Shown piece after piece: positions 1 to 5,481 of a DNA stretch of 11,091 bases; position 1 is the first letter of the stretch, and each line of letters opens with the position of its first letter. A program made the translations under genes and the position numbers. The stretch is from Christensenella sp. UBA3944 (lineage in GTDB: Bacteria; Bacillota; Clostridia; Christensenellales; DTU072). The notes beneath the pieces were generated by a model. That model was not told the origin of the DNA and did no database searches. It saw nothing but the letters and a program-made list of their open reading frames with translations. The DNA lies in NCBI GenBank assembly GCA_002385605.1, contig DGDU01000034.1, forward strand, positions 6,613 to 17,703, read 5' to 3'.

Positions 1-62
1 TGTCCACTTTTTGTTTAAGTTTTTTTGTTTTTTAATTTTTTTGGGGCTTTTTACGGCGCGGC
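1..62 (-). other. A-rich spacer downstream of fusA
   Basis: On the transcribed (minus) strand this stretch after the fusA stop is mostly A, broken by a short GC-rich part next to the stop. I see no hairpin followed by a U-run in the direction of transcription; the long homopolymer is on the wrong strand for an intrinsic terminator. Transcription therefore probably continues beyond the window. In Firmicutes the next gene after fusA is usually tuf, but nothing of it is visible here. Confidence 0.5.
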
Positions 63-2132
63 TTACGCTTTCTTGCCCGTTATGCGCTCGAATTCGGAGC
101 GCGGCACTTCGTTGTAGTTGCCAAGCTGCATGGTATAGGTGCCTCTGCCCTGGGTGCAGTTTCTGAGGACGGTGGCGTAGCCGAACATCTCGGATAGCGG
201 CATATCGGCCTCGATAACCTTGAGGTTGGCCCTGTCTTCGATGGTCTTTATGGCGCCTCTCCTCGAGTTAATGGTGCCGAGAACATCGCCGAGATACTCG
301 TCGGGGCAGGTGACTTCTACCGACATTATGGGTTCGAGCAGCGTTCCGCCCGCTTTGGAAACGGCGTCTTTGAGAGCTATAGAGCCCGCGATTTTGAACG
401 CCATTTCGGACGAGTCTACCTCGTGGTAGCTGCCTTCGATGAGCCTTACCTTGAAGTCGACAAGCTCGTAGCCCGCGACGATACCGCCCTTCGCGGCTTC
501 CTTGATGCCTTCTTCGACGGGTTTGATGTACTCTTTGGGTATGCAGCCGCCGACGGTTTCGTCCACAAACTCGTAGCCTTTGCCGGGCTCGTTGGGGGAG
601 ACGATGATAACGGCGTGGCCGTACTGGCCTTTACCGCCCGACTGGCGTATGAACTTGCCTTCGCCCTTGGCCTCGCGCTTGATGGTTTCTCTGTAAGCAA
701 CCTGCGGCTTGCCGACATTCGCTTCCACCTTGAATTCACGCAGAAGCCTGTCTACTATTATTTCCAGATGCAGCTCGCCCATACCAGCGATGATGGTTTG
801 CCCCGTTTCGAGGTCGGTGTAGGCGCGGAAGGTGGGGTCTTCTTCGGCGAGTTTGGAGAGGGCTATGCCCATCTTCTCCTGCCCTATCTTGGTCTTGGGC
901 TCTATCGCAACCCTTATAACGGGTTCGGGGAACTCCATCTTCTCGAGAACTACGGGGTTGGAGATATCGCAAATGGTGTCGCCCGTCGTGACTTCCTTGA
1001 GGCCTACAAGAGCTACGATATCGCCGGCGTAGGCTTCTTCGATGTCTTGCCTGCTGTTGGCGTGCATGCGGAGTATGCGGCCTATCCTGTCCTTCTTTTC
1101 TTTGGTGGCATTGTAAACCTGGCTGCCCACTTTGACAACGCCGCTGTATACGCGGAAGAAGGCAAGCTTACCCACAAACGGGTCTACCATTATCTTGAAG
1201 GCAAGCCCTGCCATGGGTTCGCTGTCGCTCGGATGCCTTTCGGCCTCTTTGCCGTTCCATGTGCCCTTAACGCTCTCGATATCTGCGGGGGAGGGCAAAA
1301 AGTCCACTATGCTGTCCAGAAGTTTCTGGACGCCCTTGTTGCGGTAGGAGCTTCCGCAAAGCACGGGGGTTATCTTCATGTCGATGGTGGCCTTGCGGAC
1401 GACCCTGATGATTTCTTCGGGCGTGAATTCGGTGTCGCCCGAGAGGAACCTCTCGAGAAGCTCGTCGTCGTACTCGGCGCAGGCTTCCATAATCGCCATG
1501 CGGGCTTCCTCGGCCCTGTCTTTCATGTCCGCGGGGATTTCGGCATCCTCGATCCTGGTACCGAGGTTGTCGGCGTACATTATAGCTTTGTTGTAGACCA
1601 GATCCACAATGCCACGGAAGGTGTCTTCGCTGCCGATGGGAAGCACCAGGGGCAGGGGATTGGCGTGCAGCCTCGTTCTTATCATCTGCACTACCCTGTC
1701 GAAGTTGGCGCCGTTGATGTCCATCTTGTTAACGAACGCTATACGGGGTACTTTGTATTTGTCTGCCTGCCTCCAGACCGTTTCGGACTGGGGCTCGACG
1801 CCGCCTTTGGCGCAGAACAACGCTACCGCGCCGTCCAATACGCGCAGGCTTCTTTCTACTTCGACGGTAAAGTCCACATGCCCGGGAGTGTCGATAAGGT
1901 TGATGCGGCAGCCCTTCCATTGCGTGGAAGTAGCGGCCGATGTGATGGTTATCCCCCTTTCTTGCTCCTGAATCATCCAGTCCATGGTAGCGGCGCCTTC
2001 GTGGACCTCTCCCATGCGGTGCACCCTTCCCGTATAGAACAGTATGCGCTCCGATGTCGTCGTCTTGCCGGCATCAATGTGCGCCATAATGCCTATATTT
2101 CTAATTTTTTCCAGCGGGAATTCTCTTGTCAT
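63..2132 (-). CDS. fusA: Translation elongation factor G (EF-G)
   Basis: EF-G is the cytosolic GTPase that drives tRNA-mRNA translocation and, with the ribosome recycling factor, splits ribosomes. The 689-residue length is normal. The GTPase domain is intact: P-loop AHIDAGKT at residues 17-24, switch I RGITI at 59-63, DTPGH at 81-85 with the catalytic histidine H85, and NKMD at 135-138. Domain II follows near 305-400, domain III holds GMGELHLEI near 450-458, domain IV starts near 480 and contains GGKGQYGH and GSYHEVDSSE, and domain V contains MFGYAT near 649-654. F88 and H455, near sites known from fusidic-acid resistance work, look wild type. The start is supported by an AAGGTG ribosome binding site (2146-2141), 8 bases before ATG. 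It is the last gene of the str block and is separated from rpsG by a 187-base leader with hairpins, unlike the tight spacing elsewhere. A few motif positions vary slightly (TTTSER for TTTTER, ALFCAKGG before VEPQSE); these look like lineage drift. Confidence 0.98.
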   Translation of the reverse strand: MTREFPLEKIRNIGIMAHIDAGKTTTSERILFYTGRVHRMGEVHEGAATMDWMIQEQERGITITSAATSTQWKGCRINLIDTPGHVDFTVEVERSLRVLDGAVALFCAKGGVEPQSETVWRQADKYKVPRIAFVNKMDINGANFDRVVQMIRTRLHANPLPLVLPIGSEDTFRGIVDLVYNKAIMYADNLGTRIEDAEIPADMKDRAEEARMAIMEACAEYDDELLERFLSGDTEFTPEEIIRVVRKATIDMKITPVLCGSSYRNKGVQKLLDSIVDFLPSPADIESVKGTWNGKEAERHPSDSEPMAGLAFKIMVDPFVGKLAFFRVYSGVVKVGSQVYNATKEKKDRIGRILRMHANSRQDIEEAYAGDIVALVGLKEVTTGDTICDISNPVVLEKMEFPEPVIRVAIEPKTKIGQEKMGIALSKLAEEDPTFRAYTDLETGQTIIAGMGELHLEIIVDRLLREFKVEANVGKPQVAYRETIKREAKGEGKFIRQSGGKGQYGHAVIIVSPNEPGKGYEFVDETVGGCIPKEYIKPVEEGIKEAAKGGIVAGYELVDFKVRLIEGSYHEVDSSEMAFKIAGSIALKDAVSKAGGTLLEPIMSVEVTCPDEYLGDVLGTINSRRGAIKTIEDRANLKVIEADMPLSEMFGYATVLRNCTQGRGTYTMQLGNYNEVPRSEFERITGKKA

Positions 2133-2167
2133 TTATATTTCACCTTTTGATAAGAATCACAATGCAA

Positions 2168-2235
2168 GCGGGCTATGTACAATCCTTTGCCCGCGTGTGC
2201 GGGTAGTTTTACCTTAGTTTTTCGTTTTTGCCCGC
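2168..2235 (-). promoter_or_regulatory. fusA leader with alternative GC-rich hairpins
   Basis: Four short complementary segments lie in the transcribed strand between rpsG and fusA: GCGGGC (2235-2230), CCCGC (2203-2199), GCGGGC (2194-2189) and GCCCGC (2173-2168). The second and third can form a 5-bp hairpin with a 4-base loop. The third can instead pair with the fourth (6 bp, 15-base loop), and the first can pair with the second (5 bp, 26-base loop). The pairings are mutually exclusive, which is the layout of an attenuator or translational switch. The pairings are read directly from the sequence; a regulatory role is inference. I recognise no known riboswitch or ribosomal-protein leader class here. 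Confidence 0.4.
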
Positions 2236-2240
2236 AAAAT

Positions 2241-2264
2241 GAAAAACGGTATTTGATACCGTTT
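2241..2264 (-). terminator. Terminator-like hairpin between rpsG and fusA
   Basis: On the minus strand a perfect 9-bp stem (AAACGGTAT / ATACCGTTT, positions 2264-2256 and 2252-2244) closes a 3-base loop. The last three U of the stem run into two more U, then C, A and four U. The stem is only moderately GC-rich, so it would be a weak or leaky intrinsic terminator. It lies 55 bases past the rpsG stop and about 110 bases before fusA. It could lower fusA transcription relative to rpsL-rpsG, or serve as the 3' end of a shorter rplGB-rpsL-rpsG mRNA. Confidence 0.5.
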
Positions 2265-2319
2265 CGCGCGTAGTTTGTCCTTAATTATAATACTCAGAAT
2301 GAATGCAAATATACAGAAC

Positions 2320-2790
2320 TTACCAGCGATAGTGAGCGAACGCCTTGTTGGCCTCTGCCATGCGGTGGGTGTCTTCCTTCTTTTTGAAAGCGCCGCCGGT
2401 GCCGTTGTAGGCGTCCATGATTTCGTTTGCCAGCCTCTCCTTCATAGTCCTTTCGGAACGCTTGCGCGCGTAGCTTACAAGCCAGCGGATGCCGAGGGTC
2501 TGCCTGCGTTCGGGGCGGATTTCGAGCGGAACCTGATAGTTCGCGCCGCCCACACGGCGGGCTCTGACCTCGAGCACGGGCATGATGTTCTCGAGAGCCT
2601 TGTGGAAAACTTCGTCGGGGGCTTGGCCCGTCTTGTTCCTGATGAGTTCGAAAGCCTCGTAGACTATCCTTTGGGCTACACCGCGCTCGCCATCAAGCAT
2701 TACCTGATTGATGACCTTGGTGATCGTCTTGGAATTATATATAGGATCGGGCAGTACATCGCGTTTGGGTACACCACTTCTTCTAGGCAT
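2320..2790 (-). CDS. rpsG: 30S ribosomal protein S7
   Basis: S7 is the primary 16S rRNA-binding protein that organises the head of the 30S subunit and lies near the E-site and decoding region. The 156-residue length and the C-terminus MAEANKAFAHYRW match the short Firmicutes form. Diagnostic segments are the MPRR start, RRVGGANYQVP near residues 78-88 and the RWLVSYARKRSE helix. A perfect AGGAGG ribosome binding site (2806-2801) lies 10 bases before the ATG. The 41-base gap from rpsL is shorter than the E. coli rpsL-rpsG spacer that carries the S7 autoregulatory site, and I see no similar structure there. It is co-transcribed with the L7Ae-like gene and rpsL. Confidence 0.98.
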   Translation of the reverse strand: MPRRSGVPKRDVLPDPIYNSKTITKVINQVMLDGERGVAQRIVYEAFELIRNKTGQAPDEVFHKALENIMPVLEVRARRVGGANYQVPLEIRPERRQTLGIRWLVSYARKRSERTMKERLANEIMDAYNGTGGAFKKKEDTHRMAEANKAFAHYRW

Positions 2791-2800
2791 AACTTGTTAT

Positions 2801-2806
2801 CCTCCT
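2801..2806 (-). promoter_or_regulatory. Shine-Dalgarno site of rpsG
   Basis: A perfect AGGAGG on the minus strand, 10 bases upstream of the rpsG ATG. It fixes the start and suggests efficient independent initiation on the str mRNA. Confidence 0.9.
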
Positions 2807-2831
2807 AATAATATTACGGCAGCCTGTGTTA

Positions 2832-3203
2832 TTATTTGGGCTTCTTGGCGCCGTATTTGGACCTTCCCTGATTGCGCTTGGCAACGCCCGAGGCATCCAA
2901 TGTGCCTCTGATAACATGATACCTTACGCCCGGGAGGTCTCTAACTCTGCCTCCGCGGATAAGAACAACGCTGTGCTCTTGCAGGTTGTGGCCGATACCG
3001 GGAATATATACGGTACCTTCCAGACCGTTAACAAGGCGCACCCTGGCGATCTTTCTTACGGCGGAGTTAGGCTTTTTGGGAGTCGTGGTCGTGACCGAGA
3101 TGCAAACGCCTCTCTTCTGGGGGCATCCGGCCAGGAGCGGCACGGCGGATTTATCTACCTTTCTTTCTCTTCCCTGCCTTATGAGTTGGTTAATTGTAGG
3201 CAT
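2832..3203 (-). CDS. rpsL: 30S ribosomal protein S12, with arginine at position 88
   Basis: S12 sits at the decoding centre and helps control tRNA selection accuracy; it is the classic streptomycin-response protein. The 123 residues align end to end with the family: MPTINQL start, CPQKRGVC at 27-34, TPKKPNSA at 41-48 (K43 and K44 kept), GHNLQEHSVVLIRGGR at 71-86, DLPGVRYH at 89-96 and a SKYGAKKPK tail. At residue 88 the usual lysine of RVKDLPG is arginine (codon AGA at 2942-2940). This is the position called K87 in mature E. coli S12 and K88 in Mycobacterium tuberculosis, where K-to-R is a known streptomycin-resistance change. D89, the aspartate methylthiolated by RimO in some bacteria, is kept. 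An AAGGAGG site (3215-3209), 5 bases before ATG, supports the start. Confidence 0.98.
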   Translation of the reverse strand: MPTINQLIRQGRERKVDKSAVPLLAGCPQKRGVCISVTTTTPKKPNSAVRKIARVRLVNGLEGTVYIPGIGHNLQEHSVVLIRGGRVRDLPGVRYHVIRGTLDASGVAKRNQGRSKYGAKKPK

Positions 3204-3208
3204 TTAGT

Positions 3209-3215
3209 CCTCCTT
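3209..3215 (-). promoter_or_regulatory. Shine-Dalgarno site of rpsL
   Basis: AAGGAGG on the minus strand, 5 bases before the rpsL ATG, in the 63-base gap after the L7Ae-like gene. It is a near-perfect match to the 16S anti-SD and decides the start. Confidence 0.9.
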
Positions 3216-3266
3216 GTTCTTGTTTGGCTTGGCTTATTCAACCCTTTTAAACCTTGCCAAAAGCAG

Positions 3267-3515
3267 TCAGCCTGTTATTTCGTCTTTTAGGATTCCGACT
3301 ACGGCGCAATCGACATCCAAACCCATGTTTTCGCCAAGTTCCTTTTTGCTTTGGACTTGCTCGACCGCTATCGAGTTTGCCGCGCATAACGCTGTAATTT
3401 CGGTTTTGATGTGTTCGTCGGCGTCTTGGGCTACCAGGACACACCGAATCTGGTTTGCTTTGATGCCTCGAACTACTTGCCGCATACCGGCTACTTTGCC
3501 TGCTTTTGTGAACAT
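3267..3515 (-). CDS. rplGB: L7Ae/YbxF-family K-turn RNA-binding ribosomal protein
   Basis: Small L7Ae-family proteins bind kink-turn RNA; the Firmicutes members YbxF and YlxQ are of this type, and YbxF is encoded directly before rpsL. The 82 residues show the family pattern: VVRGIKANQIRCVLVAQDAD (a basic RNA-binding strand followed by the V-A-x-D-A-D core), a central helix, then KKELGENMGLDVDCAVVGI. I chose the ATG at 3515 over one at 3557 for three reasons: it gives the usual family length, it has an AAAGGA site 4 bases upstream, and the 3557 ATG lies only about 10 bases after the predicted transcription start. The stop is TGA. It is the first gene of the str block. Its role in this organism (ribosomal component or K-turn RNA chaperone) is not settled by sequence. 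Confidence 0.92.
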   Translation of the reverse strand: MFTKAGKVAGMRQVVRGIKANQIRCVLVAQDADEHIKTEITALCAANSIAVEQVQSKKELGENMGLDVDCAVVGILKDEITG

Positions 3516-3572
3516 ATTGTCCTTTTTTACCTCAGACAAACACAAAGAAACCTGCATATCGCAAGCCTTGTA

Positions 3573-3630
3573 ATTATAGCAGTCCGATTTTGCGTTGTCA
3601 AATGATTTTATCCTTTTTTTATAGATTTAA
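3573..3630 (-). promoter_or_regulatory. Consensus sigma-A promoter of the str block
   Basis: On the minus strand TTGACA (3601-3596) and TATAAT (3578-3573) are separated by exactly 17 bases, a perfect match to the housekeeping sigma-70/sigma-A consensus. The bases upstream of the -35 (3602-3630) are A/T-rich with a seven-A tract, like an UP element. The predicted start is a G at about 3566-3567, giving a leader of about 51 bases before the L7Ae-like gene. It lies in the only sizeable gap between tsaD and the str genes. The hexamers and spacing are seen directly; strength and UP-element action are inferred. Confidence 0.88.
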
Positions 3631-3651
3631 CACATTTCGACAGCATAAATT

Positions 3652-4701
3652 TTACAGAGCCGGGTCGGCGTCTAAATCGAGGCTCGCGGGGGAAGCTCCC
3701 GCCTTGATTTCCTCGTAGGCTGCGACGCCTATCATGGCCGCGTTGTCGGTGCAAAGGTACCTCGGCGGGAGCAAAACGCGTATGTTTCCGGCCTCTCCCC
3801 GCTGCTTGAGAAGCTCGCGAAGGGGGCCGTTGGCGCCCACGCCGCCCGCCAGCGCTATCGTCTTTATGCCGTGTTCCCGGGCCGCTGTCACCGCCTTGGA
3901 AGTCAGCAGGTCGGCAACCTCGGTTTGGAAGGATGCCGCGAGGTCTTCCCGCCTTATTTCCTCACCTCTCGCCCTGCAGTTTTCGACAAGGTTTATGACC
4001 GCCGTCTTTAGCCCGCTGAACGAGAAGTTGTATTCGCCCTCGCCCTTGAACGCCCTCGGAAGGGTGTAAGTGGGGCGCCCTTCTTTGGCAAGCTTTTCTA
4101 TCTCGGGCCCGCCGGGGTAAGTAAGCCCTAATACCCTTGCCACTTTGTCGAACGCCTCGCCGACGGCGTCGTCCTGCGTCGAGCCTATCTCGGTTATGTC
4201 GGCAAAGGAGTTTACCTTGAGTATCGAGGTGTGCCCGCCGCTCGCGAGAAGGCAGATGTAGGGAGGCTGCAATCCGGGCTCCGAGATATAGTTTGCCGCG
4301 ATATGGCCTTTTATGTGGTTGACGGCGATTAAAGGCTTGCCGAGGGTGTACGCCAAAGCCTTGGCGTATGCCACGCCCACGAGAAGGGCGCCGAGGAGCC
4401 CCGCGCCGTAGGTCACGGCGATAACATCTATGCCGGAGAGCGAAACGCCTGCCTCGTTGAGGGCGTTTTTTACTATTGCGTCTATAGCGGTTATGTGATT
4501 GCGGGAGGCGATTTCGGGCACCACGCCGCCGAACCTTCTGTGTATGTCGATTTGCGAGGACACGACGGACGAAATAACCTTGCGCCCTCTGGTGACGGCT
4601 ACCGCCGTTTCGTCGCAGCTCGTTTCGACGGCAAGCACCAGAAAGTCGTCCCTGTCTCTTATTTTTTCCAAAGCTTGTTTAGCTTTAACATAATAATCCA
4701 T
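3652..4701 (-). CDS. tsaD: tRNA N6-adenosine threonylcarbamoyltransferase (TsaD)
   Basis: TsaD transfers the threonylcarbamoyl group from TC-AMP to A37 of ANN-decoding tRNAs (t6A), working with TsaB and TsaE. It belongs to the ASKHA fold family (Kae1/YgjD). Seen here: VETSCDETAVAV at residues 25-36, FGGVVPEIASRNH at 57-69, metal ligands H129 and H133 in NHIKGHIAA, the nucleotide loop SGGHTS near 154-159, and CTDNAAMIG near 317-325 with D319 as the third metal ligand. The 349 residues include about 18 extra at the N-terminus before the core begins. An AAGGAAAAG ribosome binding site just before the ATG at 4701 supports this start. Two loop motifs depart from the common form: GAG instead of GPG near 99-101, and GGVGANGPLR instead of GGVxANSxLR near 286-295. 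It follows comF by 9 bases and no terminator is visible after it. tsaB and tsaE are not in the window. Confidence 0.97.
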   Translation of the reverse strand: MDYYVKAKQALEKIRDRDDFLVLAVETSCDETAVAVTRGRKVISSVVSSQIDIHRRFGGVVPEIASRNHITAIDAIVKNALNEAGVSLSGIDVIAVTYGAGLLGALLVGVAYAKALAYTLGKPLIAVNHIKGHIAANYISEPGLQPPYICLLASGGHTSILKVNSFADITEIGSTQDDAVGEAFDKVARVLGLTYPGGPEIEKLAKEGRPTYTLPRAFKGEGEYNFSFSGLKTAVINLVENCRARGEEIRREDLAASFQTEVADLLTSKAVTAAREHGIKTIALAGGVGANGPLRELLKQRGEAGNIRVLLPPRYLCTDNAAMIGVAAYEEIKAGASPASLDLDADPAL

Positions 4702-4710
4702 ATCTTTTCC

Positions 4711-5481
4711 TTATGACCTCGCCAATGTGAGCACAATGACTTCTTTGGCGCCGAGATTTTCCTTGAGGATTCGGGCGCACTCGTTGGCGGTCGCGCCCGT
4801 CGTCATTACATCGTCTATGAGAAGTATGCACTTTCCCCTCGTTAGCGAAGCGTCGAAGTTTGTATCGGGGGCAAATACGCCCCTTATGGTCGCAAGGCGC
4901 TCCTGCCGCCTTTTGCCCGCCTGGTCTTTGTTGGAACGCGCCTCGAGCAATGGCTTAATGAGCGGTATTTGGGTATCCTTACTGAACTGTACGGTTACCT
5001 TATTGTTGTGCTCGAAGCCGCGGCGGCGGATTTTCTCTTTGCCCGATGGCACATAGCAGACGGCGTCGCATGCAATGCCCAATGCCTTGTAGTAGTCGGT
5101 TAGAAACCTCGCGATGTGCTTGTAAAGGTAGTTGCAGTCGCCGTCCTTGTAGCTTAGTATCATACGCTTTATGAAACCTTCGTACGCGAAGGGCGCGTAA
5201 GCTTTGTCGAAATGGGGAAGGGCTGTCTGGCAGCGCTTGCATACATTGAATTTATGCTCTATGGGCGCGCCGCAGATTCGGCAGCGCTCGGTGGTTATGT
5301 AGGGAAGTTTCTTAAGGCAGGCGGAGCACATAGAGAACTCGCGCTCCTTGTCGCATAGCTCCCTCTCGCAGTCGAGGCAGACAAAGGAGTCGGGAAACAG
5401 CGCTCTGGCAAACGCAGTTTTGAGCTTTTGACATATAGTTATTCGCCTTTGAGAAGTTTGGCTTTCCTGAGGTTTTCCCAT
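4711..5481 (-). CDS. comF: ComF-family phosphoribosyltransferase-like protein
   Basis: ComF proteins pair an N-terminal zinc-binding part with a PRTase fold. In naturally competent bacteria they assist DNA uptake or primosome loading, but they are also widespread in non-competent species and their enzyme activity is unproven. In this 256-residue protein four CxxC pairs are seen: C35/C38, C52/C55, C67/C70 and C81/C84, enough for two zinc sites. YVPSGKEKIRRRGFEHN lies at 143-159, and the PRPP-binding loop LLIDDVMTTGAT at about 220-231. The start overlaps the end of recD2 by 43 bases but has an AAGGAA site shortly before ATG, and no usable later start lies ahead of the first zinc pair. The recD2 linkage suggests a DNA-processing role; the window shows no other competence gene. 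Confidence 0.93.
   Translation of the reverse strand: MGKPQESQTSQRRITICQKLKTAFARALFPDSFVCLDCERELCDKEREFSMCSACLKKLPYITTERCRICGAPIEHKFNVCKRCQTALPHFDKAYAPFAYEGFIKRMILSYKDGDCNYLYKHIARFLTDYYKALGIACDAVCYVPSGKEKIRRRGFEHNNKVTVQFSKDTQIPLIKPLLEARSNKDQAGKRRQERLATIRGVFAPDTNFDASLTRGKCILLIDDVMTTGATANECARILKENLGAKEVIVLTLARS

Noticed and set aside
423..2150. A 575-codon open frame on the plus strand antisense to fusA
   Set aside because: It mirrors fusA almost end to end, its translation shows no recognisable domain, and it has no ribosome binding site of note. Stop-poor antisense frames are expected from the GC-rich codon use of a highly conserved gene. The same applies to the long plus-strand frames over rpoC, metK and recD2.
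2131..2184. A 17-codon TTG-started leader ORF overlapping the fusA start
   Set aside because: It ends in a TGA overlapping the fusA ATG, but the only Shine-Dalgarno-like AAAGGA abuts the TTG with no spacing, and the peptide has no run of repeated codons typical of attenuator peptides.
2284..2289. A TATAAT on the minus strand after rpsG as a possible fusA promoter
   Set aside because: The -10 is perfect, but at 17 bases upstream there is only ATATTT, the nearest TTG-like hexamer is 13 bases away, and there is no extended -10. A/T-rich spacers give such matches by chance. A 5'-end map would settle it.
3516..3557. An earlier ATG for the L7Ae-like gene
   Set aside because: It lies about 10 bases from the predicted transcription start, leaving no room for a ribosome binding site, and adds 14 residues foreign to the family. 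The ATG at 3515 has a good AAAGGA site and gives 82 residues.
3516..3566. A K-turn in the L7Ae-like gene leader for autoregulation
   Set aside because: The idea is attractive because the product binds K-turns, but I find only a loose CTGA near 3534 and no paired GA/AG tandem flanked by two stems.
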